Source of the DNA: Oscillospiraceae bacterium
GTDB lineage: Bacteria > Bacillota > Clostridia > Oscillospirales > Oscillospiraceae
NCBI GenBank assembly: GCA_017479425.1
Contig: JAFVCD010000041.1
Span: 1 to 49,477, forward strand
DNA: 49,477 bases
Direction of reading: 5' to 3'
The notes under the pieces: model-generated
What the model was told of the DNA's origin: nothing
What the model saw: the letters and a program-made list of their open reading frames with translations, nothing else
The model's database searches: none
Shown here: positions 22,475 through 30,163 of the stretch, one piece after another
Layout: the number at the start of each line of letters is the position of its first letter
Position numbering within the stretch: the first letter of the stretch is position 1
Made by a program: the position numbers and the translations under genes

Positions 22475-23637
22475 TGGATTACAAGGTCTATCCCGCGCAC
22501 CTTCGCGGCTCGATCGCCGCGATACCGTCCAAGTCCGATGTTCACCGGCTGCTTATCTGCGCCGCGCTGTCGGACGCAGAGACGGAGATCTTCTGTCCCG
22601 CCGTCAGTGAGGATATTCTCGCAACGGTGCGGTGCTTAGCCTCGCTCGGTGCCGAAATTCAATATAAAAGCGGCGTTTTTTCGGTTTTGCCGATAAAAAA
22701 GGTACCGGAAAATCCCACGCTCGACTGCGGTGAGTCCGGCTCTACGCTGCGCTTTATGCTGCCCGTCGCGGCGGCGATAAGTGATAGTACGACTTTTGTC
22801 GGGCGCGGCAGACTTCCTGCGCGTCCTATAGGAGAGCTAAAATCCGCAATGGAATCGCACGGCGCGCGTTTTTCCGCCGAAAGGCTGCCCTTCACGGTTT
22901 CCGGCAGGATGTCCGGTGGATTATTCACGCTGCCCGGCAACGTCTCGAGCCAGTACATTACGGGACTTCTCCTTGCGCTTCCGCTGCTCGGCGGCGGCGA
23001 GGTGCGGCTCACAACGCCTCTTCAGAGCGCCTCCTACGTTGATATGACAAGGCGCGCGATGGCGAAATTCGGCGTGCGCGTCGATAATCTCGCGGCTTCC
23101 GGCGCCTATCGCTCGCCCGGGCGCGTGATTGCCGAGGGCGACTGGTCGAACGCGGCGTTTTTCATCATCGCCGGAGCTGAGGTCACGGGGCTTGACCCCG
23201 CCTCGCCGCAGGGTGACCGGGTGATTTACGATAATATGGCGAAGCTTGACCGCGGTGAGACTGTCGACCTCACCGACACGCCCGATATGCTCCCCGCGCT
23301 CGCAATCTACGCCGCGATGCACTGCGGCGGCGAGTTTTCCGGCATTGAGCGGCTTCGCATCAAGGAATCCGACCGCATTCTGACGGTCAAAAGCATGATA
23401 AACTCTCTCGGCGGCGCGGCGCGCGACCTCGGCGAGCGCTTTTCTGTCGAGTCTCAGCCGCTAACGGGCGGTATTTGCGAGTGCGCGAACGACCACCGCA
23501 TAGCGATGGCGGCGGCAGTCGGCGCTTCCTTCGGCACTGAGCCGAGCGTAATCTGCGGCGGCGAGTGCGTAAACAAGTCCTATCCCGGCTTTTGGGATGA
23601 TTTCAGGCTCCTGGGAGGTAGATTCGATGTCCTCTGA
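22474..23637 (+). CDS. aroA: 5-Enolpyruvylshikimate-3-phosphate synthase
   Basis: Transfers the enolpyruvyl group of PEP to shikimate-3-phosphate. 387 aa. Signature blocks: PSKSDVHRLLICAALS, DCGESGSTLRFMLPVAA, GRGRLPARPIGEL, SSQYITGLLLALPLL, RLRIKESDRI and NDHRIAMAAAVGA. It is shorter than the usual ~430 residues and has Ser-Asp-Val-His-Arg after the catalytic Lys region instead of the common SKSxSxR, but the active-site residues look intact. The 3' end overlaps aroC by 11 bases. Confidence 0.94.
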   Translation: MDYKVYPAHLRGSIAAIPSKSDVHRLLICAALSDAETEIFCPAVSEDILATVRCLASLGAEIQYKSGVFSVLPIKKVPENPTLDCGESGSTLRFMLPVAAAISDSTTFVGRGRLPARPIGELKSAMESHGARFSAERLPFTVSGRMSGGLFTLPGNVSSQYITGLLLALPLLGGGEVRLTTPLQSASYVDMTRRAMAKFGVRVDNLAASGAYRSPGRVIAEGDWSNAAFFIIAGAEVTGLDPASPQGDRVIYDNMAKLDRGETVDLTDTPDMLPALAIYAAMHCGGEFSGIERLRIKESDRILTVKSMINSLGGAARDLGERFSVESQPLTGGICECANDHRIAMAAAVGASFGTEPSVICGGECVNKSYPGFWDDFRLLGGRFDVL

Positions 23638-24715
23638 ATTTGGAAAAGCGTTGAAGGTGCAGATTTTCGGCGAGAGCCACGGCAAGGCCATCGGCTGCGT
23701 TATCGACGGCATTCCCGCCGGCGAAGCGATAGATTCTGACGCGCTCTATGCCTTTATGGCGCGCCGCAGACCCGGCGGAAACTCTCTCGGAACAGCGCGA
23801 AACGAGGCTGACAGACCGGTTTTTCTCTCCGGCGTTCGCAACGGCGTGACCGACGGCTTCCCCATCTGCGCGATAATTGAAAATTCCGACACGAAAAGCG
23901 GCGATTACGCGGGCTTTCTCCGCACTCCCCGCCCATCTCACGCCGATTACACCGCGCTCCTGCGCTACGGAAAAAGTGTCGATATGCGCGGAAGCGGTCA
24001 CTTTTCCGGCAGGCTCACAGCGCCGCTCTGCATCGCAGGCGGCATAGCAAAGGAGCTTCTCAGCCGGCGCGGGATATACGTCGGCGCGCACCTTAAAAGC
24101 GTGGGCTGTGCCGAGGACGTGAATTTCCCGCTTCACCCCACAAAGGAGCTGTTCGAGTCCGTCGCCGCAAAGCCTCTCGCAGTGATTGACGAGGGCGCCG
24201 CGGACGAGATGCGCGCCGAGATCGAAAGCGCGCGCGCCGAGGGCGATTCCGTCGGCGGGAGCATCGAGTGCGCTATAACCGGACTTCCCGGCGGGGTCGG
24301 AAGCCCGATGTTTGACGGCGTTGAAAGCCGCCTCGCCGCAGTTCTCTTCGGCGTTCCGGCGGTGAAGGGGGTCGAGTTCGGCGCTGGGTTCAACGCTTCG
24401 CGTATGCGCGGGAGCGAACACAACGACCCGTATATAATCTCTGGCGGCAGGGTCACAGCTGAAAAGAACGACGCCGGTGGCATAGTTGGCGGCATAACAA
24501 ACGGAATGCCGATAGTTTTCCGCGCTGCGATAAAACCCACGCCCTCGATAGCAAAGGCGCAGCGGACAGTTGACCTCGAAGCTATGACCGATGCTGAAAT
24601 AGAAATCAAAGGCCGCCACGATCCGTGCATAGCAGTTCGCGCGGTGCCTGTTATCGAGGCCGCGGCGGCTATTGCAATTTTAGATTTACTCCTGGAGGAA
24701 AAGAAATGGAACTGA
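23627..24715 (+). CDS. aroC: Chorismate synthase
   Basis: FMN-dependent removal of phosphate from EPSP to give chorismate. 362 aa, with the N-terminal FGESHGKAIGCVIDGIPAG, RRRPGGNSLGTARNE, the VDMRGSGHFSGRLTAP block and the C-terminal GRHDPCIAVRAVPVIEA. The ATG at 23627 follows GGGAGG by 8 bases inside the end of aroA; the longer reading from 23597 has no support. Overlaps pheA by 10 bases. Confidence 0.95.
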   Translation: MSSEFGKALKVQIFGESHGKAIGCVIDGIPAGEAIDSDALYAFMARRRPGGNSLGTARNEADRPVFLSGVRNGVTDGFPICAIIENSDTKSGDYAGFLRTPRPSHADYTALLRYGKSVDMRGSGHFSGRLTAPLCIAGGIAKELLSRRGIYVGAHLKSVGCAEDVNFPLHPTKELFESVAAKPLAVIDEGAADEMRAEIESARAEGDSVGGSIECAITGLPGGVGSPMFDGVESRLAAVLFGVPAVKGVEFGAGFNASRMRGSEHNDPYIISGGRVTAEKNDAGGIVGGITNGMPIVFRAAIKPTPSIAKAQRTVDLEAMTDAEIEIKGRHDPCIAVRAVPVIEAAAAIAILDLLLEEKKWN

Positions 24716-25845
24716 ACGAGCTTAGAAACGAGATAAACAAGGTCGATGAGGAGCTTTTAGAGGCGTTTCTCAAGCGCATGAGGCTCTGCTGGGACATCGG
24801 CGAGGTCAAGAAAACCGAGGGTCTGCCCGTTCTCAACCGCGCCCGCGAGCGCGAGATCCTCGACAAGGTGCAGAAGGCATCCGGTGACCTCGCGCCCTAC
24901 TCGCACAGACTGTACACAACGCTCTTTGAGCTGAGCCGCGCTTATCAGTCGAGCGGACTTGACAAGGATACTAAGGTCAAGGCGCTCATTGAAAAGAGCC
25001 TCCAGAGCAGTGAAACGCTCTTTCCGCAGTCCGGCGCTATCGCCGTTCAGGGTGTCGAGGGCGCTTACTCTCAGATGGCGGCTGACCGCATCTTTCCGCG
25101 CGGGAGCCTCGTCTTCTTCAAAAACTTCGAGGGCGTGTTCGACGCCGTTGAGATGGGCTTCTGCGATTTCGGCGTGCTTCCGATCGAGAACAGCTCTAAC
25201 GGCTCAGTACGCGCGGTGTACGATCTTCTGCAGACGAAAAAGGTATCCATCGTGCGCTCCACTCGCCTCTGCATAAGCCACGAGCTTCTCGCGAAGCCCG
25301 GCGCAAAGCTCTCCGACATCACCGAGATACACTCCCACGAGCAGGCGCTCGGTCAGTGCAGTGAGTTCCTTAAAAAGCTCGGCGACAAGGTGAAAATCGT
25401 TGCCGATCCGAACACCGCGATGGCGGCTCAGTTTGTCGCGGAGTCTCCGCGAAACGACATTGCGTGCATAAGCTCCTCCGACTGCGCGAAGCTCTACGGA
25501 CTTAAGTCGCTCGATGTCAACATCCGCAACAGCGACAACAACTACACCCGTTTCATCGTCATCTCCCGAGAGCCGAAGGTCTATCCCGGCGCGAACAAGA
25601 TAAGCCTCGTTCTCGCCCTCGACCACAAGCCCGGCGCGCTCTACGACGTGCTGAGCAAGTTCGCCGCGCTCGAGGTAAACCTCCTCAAGCTTGAGAGCTG
25701 TCCGATGGTGGGTCACGATTTTGAGTTCCTATTCTTCTTTGAGATTGAAGCCTCCGCCGCCGACCCGAAGATCATCGGAATGCTCTCAGACCTCGAAACG
25801 AGCTGTCCCTCCTTCACCTACCTCGGCGCGTATCAGGAGGTATAA
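24706..25845 (+). CDS. pheA: Bifunctional chorismate mutase / prephenate dehydratase
   Basis: Converts chorismate to prephenate and then to phenylpyruvate. 379 aa: an AroQ-type chorismate mutase at residues 1-90 (LRNEINKVDEELLEAFLKRM, PVLNRAREREIL), prephenate dehydratase from about 110 (VQGVEGAYSQMAADRIFP, FGVLPIENSSNGSV, the NNYTRFIVISRE block), and a C-terminal ACT domain (SLVLALDHKPGALYDVLSKF, LESCPMVG) that usually binds Phe for feedback inhibition. The start at 24706 follows CTGGAGGAAAAGAA and overlaps aroC. It feeds both pheA and tyrA branches with prephenate. Confidence 0.96.
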   Translation: MELNELRNEINKVDEELLEAFLKRMRLCWDIGEVKKTEGLPVLNRAREREILDKVQKASGDLAPYSHRLYTTLFELSRAYQSSGLDKDTKVKALIEKSLQSSETLFPQSGAIAVQGVEGAYSQMAADRIFPRGSLVFFKNFEGVFDAVEMGFCDFGVLPIENSSNGSVRAVYDLLQTKKVSIVRSTRLCISHELLAKPGAKLSDITEIHSHEQALGQCSEFLKKLGDKVKIVADPNTAMAAQFVAESPRNDIACISSSDCAKLYGLKSLDVNIRNSDNNYTRFIVISREPKVYPGANKISLVLALDHKPGALYDVLSKFAALEVNLLKLESCPMVGHDFEFLFFFEIEASAADPKIIGMLSDLETSCPSFTYLGAYQEV

Positions 25846-27078
25846 ATGTACGCTCTCATCGGCAGAAAGCTTGGGCACAGCTTCTCAAAGCCAATTCACA
25901 ATGCGCTCGGAAACGCCGACTACTCGCTCCTCGAGCTTGAGCCGGAGGAATTGCACCGATTTATGCTCTCGCGCGAGTTTGACGGGCTGAACGTGACTAT
26001 CCCCTACAAGCTCGACGTTATCCCCTACCTTGACGAGATCAGCGACGGTGCGCGCGATATAGGCTCTGTTAATACGATAGTCAACCGCGGCGGCAGGCTT
26101 TACGGCTACAACACGGATATCGACGGATTTATTTACACTGTCAAGAGCGCGGGGATCTCGATTCGCGGGAAAAAGGTGCTCGTTCTCGGCTCCGGCGGCA
26201 CCTCGCGTACCGCCCGCGCCGCGGCAAAACAGCTCGGCGCTCGCGAAATTATTATGATCTCCCGCTCCGGCGAGAATAACTATGAAAACACCTCCCGCCA
26301 CTTTGACGCCGACGTCATCGTGAACACCACTCCCGTCGGAATGTACCCGAACTGCCCCGGCGCGGCGCTCTCGCTTGACGGGTTTACACGGCTATCCGGC
26401 GTTGTGGACGTCGTCTACAACCCCGCCCGCACCGGTATTCTCCTCGAAGCCGAGACGCGCGGAATAAAGTGCGCCGGAGGGCTCAGGATGCTCGTCGGTC
26501 AGGCGAAGAGAACCGAGGAGCTCTTCTTTGACCGCGCGATAGCCGACTCGGAGATCGAGCGCATCGCATCGGAAATGCGCCGCGAGACGGAAAATATAGT
26601 CCTTATCGGTATGCCCGCCGTCGGCAAAAGCACGGTCGGGCGCTATCTTTCCGCGCTGAGCGGCCGTGAGGTGCTCGATACCGACAAGCGGATAGTTGAA
26701 AAAGCGGGTATGACCATACCCGAAATCTTTGAAAGGTACGGCGAAGCGCGCTTCCGCGAAATCGAAACTGAGGTGCTCGCAGAGGTCGGCCGCCTCTCCG
26801 GCAAGATAATCACCTGCGGCGGCGGTGTCGTCACGCAGGCGCGAAATTACCCGCTCCTGCACCAGAACGGAGTTATAATCGAGCTCATGCGCCCGGTGGA
26901 CTCGCTCAGCATGAAGGGCCGCCCGCTCTCGAAGAGTGCGGACGCTCTGCGCGAGATGTTCAGAACGCGCCGCCCGATGTACGATTCCTTCCGCGACGCC
27001 GTTTTCTACAACATGGTGTCGAGCGAGGAAACCGCAAAAAAGATATGGAGGTATTTTAATGAAAATCCTCGTAATTAA
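25846..27078 (+). CDS. aroE: Bifunctional shikimate dehydrogenase - shikimate kinase (AroE-AroK fusion)
   Basis: 410 aa with two enzymes in one chain. Residues 1-245 are AroE: LIGRKLGHSFSKPIHNAL, LNVTIPYKLDVIPYLD, the NTIVNRGGRLYGYNTD block, the NADP loop LGSGGTSRTARAA, and GGLRMLVGQAKR. Residues 252-410 are AroK: IVLIGMPAVGKSTVGRYLS (Walker A), DTDKRIVEKAG, FREIETEVL, TCGGGVV and GRPLSK. The two catalyse consecutive steps (dehydroshikimate to shikimate to shikimate-3-phosphate), so the fusion may channel shikimate. The frame is continuous with no stop; there is no separate aroK in the operon. It starts immediately after the pheA stop behind AGGAGG. Confidence 0.95.
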   Translation: MYALIGRKLGHSFSKPIHNALGNADYSLLELEPEELHRFMLSREFDGLNVTIPYKLDVIPYLDEISDGARDIGSVNTIVNRGGRLYGYNTDIDGFIYTVKSAGISIRGKKVLVLGSGGTSRTARAAAKQLGAREIIMISRSGENNYENTSRHFDADVIVNTTPVGMYPNCPGAALSLDGFTRLSGVVDVVYNPARTGILLEAETRGIKCAGGLRMLVGQAKRTEELFFDRAIADSEIERIASEMRRETENIVLIGMPAVGKSTVGRYLSALSGREVLDTDKRIVEKAGMTIPEIFERYGEARFREIETEVLAEVGRLSGKIITCGGGVVTQARNYPLLHQNGVIIELMRPVDSLSMKGRPLSKSADALREMFRTRRPMYDSFRDAVFYNMVSSEETAKKIWRYFNENPRN

Positions 27079-27490
27079 CGGCCCCAACCTCAATATGCTC
27101 GGCATCCGCGAGCCGGATATCTACGGAAGCGCGACCTACTCCGACCTCTGCTCTCTTATCTCAGATAACGCTGAACGACTCGGCGTTGAGGTGGAGTTTT
27201 TCCAATCTAACCACGAGGGAGCGCTCGTCGGCAAAATCCAGGAGTCGTATAAAAAGATAGACGGCATCGTGATAAACCCCGGCGCGTATACCCACACCTC
27301 CGTTGCCCTGCTTGACGCACTGAAAAGCGTCGGCATACCGACAGTCGAGGTGCATATCTCCGACCCGGATACGCGCGAGGAGTTCCGTAAAATCTCCTAC
27401 ATCCGTCACTACTGCCTCGCAACCGTCAAGGGCAAGGGTTTTCCCGGCTATATCGAGGCTATGGAAATTCTCATAAAGGCGGCTGAGTAA
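27059..27490 (+). CDS. aroQ: Type II 3-dehydroquinate dehydratase
   Basis: Dehydrates 3-dehydroquinate to 3-dehydroshikimate by the type II (trans) mechanism. 143 aa: INGPNLNMLGIREPDIYG with the catalytic Tyr/Arg loop, INPGAYTHTSVALLDAL, VEVHISDPDTREEFR and the C-terminal ATVKGKGFPGYIEAME. The ATG at 27059 follows GGAGG by 7 bases and lies 20 bases inside the end of aroE-aroK. It completes the set of shikimate enzymes. Confidence 0.96.
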   Translation: MKILVINGPNLNMLGIREPDIYGSATYSDLCSLISDNAERLGVEVEFFQSNHEGALVGKIQESYKKIDGIVINPGAYTHTSVALLDALKSVGIPTVEVHISDPDTREEFRKISYIRHYCLATVKGKGFPGYIEAMEILIKAAE

Positions 27491-27493
27491 CCC

Positions 27494-28345
27494 ATGCAAT
27501 CCTCCGCAAAAACGCGATACGTGCTCTCAGTCGTGCTCTTCGGCACGATCGGGCTGTGTCTGAGATTTGTAAAGCTTCCGAGCGAGATCGTAGTCATGTG
27601 CCGCGGGCTTATCGGCTCGGCATTCATTCTTATCTTTCGCCTCGTCACCGGCGCGAAGCCAGACGCCGCGGCCATACGCAAAAATCTCAGGTGGCTGCTG
27701 CTCAGCGGTGCGTGCCTCGGCTTTAACTGGATCTTCCTCTTCGCCGCGTATCTTACAACCACCGTCGCGGCGGCAAGCCTCGTAAACTACACCGCGCCAA
27801 TAATGCTCGTCGCCGTCGCTCCGATTCTCTACAAGGAGCGCCTTGGCGGCAAAAAGCTTCTCTGCATACTTGCCGCGCTCATAGGCGTTGTGCTCATAAG
27901 CGGGCTTATCGGCGGAGAGAGCGTGCGGCTCGACGGCATTTTCTACGCTTTTCTCGCGGCTCTCGGCTTTGCCGCCCTCGTTGTGTTCAACAAAAAGCTC
28001 GACGGCATTACGCCCTACGACCGCGCGATAACCCAGCTTTTCATCTCCGCGCTCGTCGTTCTCCCTTACGTTCTGTGGCGCAATCTCGGCTCTTCGATCG
28101 AGCTTGACCCTCTGAGCGTCGGAATTACGATAATGCTCGGAGTTTTGCAAACCGGTGTCGCGTATATTCTCTACTTCGGCTCGATAACCGAAATTCCTGT
28201 CACCACCTTCGCCGTTCTCGGCTACCTTGAGCCGGCGATAAACGTTCTCGCCTCCGCGCTCGTGCTGGGTGAGCCGATGGGTCTTGCAGGCTGGCTCGGA
28301 GCCGCGCTTATAATCGGCGCCGCGGTAGTAAGTGAAATAATCTGA
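27494..28345 (+). CDS. EamA/DMT-family transporter at the end of the aro operon
   Basis: 283 aa, ten hydrophobic segments in two EamA repeats (residues 5-135 and 150-283), with FNWIFLFAAYLTTT, SLVNYTAPIMLVAV, the FFVILG-like inner helices and VTTFAVLGYLEPAINVLASAL. The family exports amino acids and other metabolites. It starts 3 bases after aroQ and no terminator separates them, so it is probably co-controlled by the Phe/Tyr attenuator. An exporter for aromatic amino acids or a pathway intermediate is a reasonable inference, but a controller that switches on under Phe/Tyr shortage would fit import or intermediate handling better. Confidence 0.88.
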   Translation: MQSSAKTRYVLSVVLFGTIGLCLRFVKLPSEIVVMCRGLIGSAFILIFRLVTGAKPDAAAIRKNLRWLLLSGACLGFNWIFLFAAYLTTTVAAASLVNYTAPIMLVAVAPILYKERLGGKKLLCILAALIGVVLISGLIGGESVRLDGIFYAFLAALGFAALVVFNKKLDGITPYDRAITQLFISALVVLPYVLWRNLGSSIELDPLSVGITIMLGVLQTGVAYILYFGSITEIPVTTFAVLGYLEPAINVLASALVLGEPMGLAGWLGAALIIGAAVVSEII

Positions 28346-28375
28346 GGCAGTTCACATACTTGATTTCAAAAATGC

Positions 28376-28404
28376 TTGCTGTTAGAGGTGAAAAGTGCTA
28401 TAAT
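28376..28404 (+). promoter_or_regulatory. Predicted promoter in front of degenerate region
   Basis: TTGCTG (28376-28381), 17-base spacer, TATAAT (28399-28404). It points into the remnant coding stretch at 28418-28869, with a small palindrome GTTATC-ACCCCT-GATAAC shortly after. Confidence 0.5.
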
Positions 28405-28417
28405 ACTCACAAACCAC

Positions 28418-28869
28418 TTGAGTATTATCCACGGTGCAACTATCGGAGTTATCACCCCTGATAACGAAATGATAACAGGAGCTTTTTAACTCAGGATAAT
28501 ACGGAGACATTAGATAATCAAAGCATCCAGAGCAATAAACGATAAGCAAAATGCGTTAAGTAAAGCGTAACCGTCAGCTATACCTCCGAGCCGAATGAGA
28601 TGTTCTTCCGCGCTGCAGCAGTAAGCTACGCCCAGAACGCGGCAAAGGCGGTGATAATGGCACAGAGAGGCGCGTTTTATGACCCTATCGGTGTCAAAAA
28701 TACTCTGCGGCACCTCGACAGTACAATGCTTTTTCCGTTTACCGAGAGCTACGGCAATACGATTCTCGTTATGAAAATCACCTCCGACGTTCCGGAGTAT
28801 TATCAGAGGAACAATATTATCATGTCGAGCGAGGTTTTCAGCTACAAATTCACTGTTTCGATCGGCTGA
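28418..28869 (+). pseudogene. Degenerate coding region, family not recognised
   Basis: Three pieces in shifting frames look protein-coding. 28418-28489 ends TIGVITPDNEMITGAF; 28514-28570 gives IIKASRAINDKQNALSKA; 28564-28869 gives VTVSYTSEPNEMFFRAAAVS and continues for about 100 codons to TGA. The last piece contains an ATG (28600) that would give an 89-aa protein, but no ribosome binding site precedes it. The pieces may derive from one gene broken by frameshifts, or 28600-28869 may be a short real gene. I cannot name the family. Confidence 0.35.
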
Positions 28870-28915
28870 TTTGCTTTTTTGCCAATTTTTTGCATTGACA
28901 AACCGTTGGCAAGGC

Positions 28916-28944
28916 TTGAAGCAAGGAGCGCTTTACAGTATAGT
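28916..28944 (+). promoter_or_regulatory. Promoter of SLH-domain gene
   Basis: TTGAAG (28916-28921), 17-base spacer, TATAGT (28939-28944), 36 bases before the start codon. Confidence 0.65.
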
Positions 28945-28980
28945 GAATATGACAAGCTCACAGAAAAGAGGTTACGTATC

Positions 28981-30036
28981 ATGTCAAGATTTTGCAATAA
29001 ATGCGGCGCACCGCTCCGCGATGGCATACGCTTCTGTACAAAGTGCGGCGCACCGATCACCGAAGCGCCTCAACCTCAGCCTCAACCTCAGCCTCAACCT
29101 CAGCCGCAATATCAACCTCAGTCTCAGCCTCAGCCGCAATATCAGCCGCAGGCGGCGAAGAAGTCCGGCAAGGGCGCCGTGATCGGCATAGTCGCGGGAC
29201 TTGTCGTTATAGCGCTCGGAGTAACGGGCTGGCTCGGCTTCCGCGAGGGCGGTTTTTTGCGCGGCGGCGATACCGCAGCGGAAGAGGTAAAGGAGTCTGA
29301 TAGCCCGGTCAAGAAATCGGAAAGCTCCGTAAAGCAGCCGGATGAGCCCGTAAAACAGCCGGATGAGCCTGTAAAGCAGCCGGATGAGCCTGTAAAGCAG
29401 CCGGATGAGCCTGTAAAGCAGCCGGATGAGCCCGTAAAGCAGCCGGATGAGCCTGTAAAGCAGCCGGATGAGCCCGTAAAAACTGACGCCCCCGAGCCGG
29501 ATGCTCCCGAGCCAGTCAGTGAAACATACATTTTCGATGACGTTTCCGAGTCCGATTGGTACTATGAAGCCGTACAGTGGGCAGCGGGAGAGAGCATAGT
29601 TTCCGGCACGACCTTCAATCCCACTGGTGACTGCACAAGAGCGCAGGCGCTGACCTTCCTCTGGCGGGCAAAGGGAAAGCCGGAGCCGAATCTCAAGGTC
29701 AGCCCGTTTATCGACGCATCTGATGGCGATTACTTCTATGCTCCGGTGCTCTGGGCTTTTGAAAACGGTCTTATTTCCCTCTCAGGCGACGGAAAGTTCC
29801 ATCCCGACGACGCTGCGACCCGCGCACAGGCGGTGACCTTCCTCTATCGCGCCGAGGGCAGTCCGAAAACGCACGGCACCTCGCAGTTTTCCGACGTCAA
29901 GGACACCGATTGGTTCGCTCCGCAGGCTGTTTGGGCGCTCGAAAAAGGTCTTCTCTCCTCCGGCGGCGCCTTCTATCCCGACGGAAAAGCAAGCCGCGCG
30001 ATTTACGTTACGCTCCTTTACAGGCTATATAAATAA
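28981..30036 (+). CDS. Zinc-ribbon, single-pass membrane protein with three SLH domains
   Basis: 351 aa. Residues 1-25 are a zinc ribbon (CNKCGAPL...CTKCGAPI), then a PQPQ-rich linker (30-55), a transmembrane helix (63-84), an extracellular acidic linker with seven exact VKQPDEP repeats (about 117-165), and three SLH modules (FDDVSESDWYYEAVQWA; a second around FIDASDGDYFYAPVLWA; a third around FSDVKDTDWFAPQAVWA). SLH modules bind secondary cell-wall polymers, so the topology is ribbon inside, SLH outside, tethering membrane to wall. The ATG at 28981 follows AGAGG by 9 bases. The repeats suggest a length-variable spacer. Function beyond tethering is unknown. Confidence 0.9.
   Translation: MSRFCNKCGAPLRDGIRFCTKCGAPITEAPQPQPQPQPQPQPQYQPQSQPQPQYQPQAAKKSGKGAVIGIVAGLVVIALGVTGWLGFREGGFLRGGDTAAEEVKESDSPVKKSESSVKQPDEPVKQPDEPVKQPDEPVKQPDEPVKQPDEPVKQPDEPVKQPDEPVKTDAPEPDAPEPVSETYIFDDVSESDWYYEAVQWAAGESIVSGTTFNPTGDCTRAQALTFLWRAKGKPEPNLKVSPFIDASDGDYFYAPVLWAFENGLISLSGDGKFHPDDAATRAQAVTFLYRAEGSPKTHGTSQFSDVKDTDWFAPQAVWALEKGLLSSGGAFYPDGKASRAIYVTLLYRLYK
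29329..29475 (+). repeat. Seven tandem 21-bp repeats encoding VKQPDEP
   Basis: Seven contiguous copies of a 21-bp unit (GTAAAGCAGCCGGATGAGCC plus C/T) differing only at two third-codon positions. In frame within the SLH protein; copy number is likely to vary between strains. Confidence 0.95.
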
Positions 30037-30044
30037 ATAAGGAA

Positions 30045-30100
30045 AAGCGCCATTCCCTACCGGCAATCGGCCGGCGCGGGAATGGCGCTTATTGCCTTTT
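30045..30100 (+). terminator. Terminator after SLH gene
   Basis: Perfect 13-bp stem AAGCGCCATTCCC (30045-30057) with 30078-30090, inner GCCGG-type hairpin in the loop, followed by ATTGCCTTTTT. Confidence 0.88.
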
Positions 30101-30102
30101 TC

Positions 30103-30131
30103 TTGCATTCTCTTCTCTTTTATGGTATGAT
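30103..30131 (+). promoter_or_regulatory. Promoter of the potassium-transport operon
   Basis: TTGCAT (30103-30108), 17-base spacer, TATGAT (30126-30131), about 33 bases before the trkA start. No c-di-AMP riboswitch is seen in this short leader. Confidence 0.55.
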
Positions 30132-30163
30132 AAATTTGTATAATATCGTTCAGGAGGACAGAA

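Noticed and set aside
23597-23626. Extended N-terminus of chorismate synthase
   Set aside because: The conserved N-terminus begins at MSSEFGKALKVQIFGE and GGGAGG is correctly placed for ATG 23627.
29329-29475. Short regular repeats as a possible CRISPR array
   Set aside because: Units are contiguous 21-bp copies without spacers and keep an open reading frame (VKQPDEP); there are no cas genes.
30103-30163. c-di-AMP (ydaO) riboswitch before the potassium genes
   Set aside because: The leader is only about 30 nt and lacks the required multi-helix structure.
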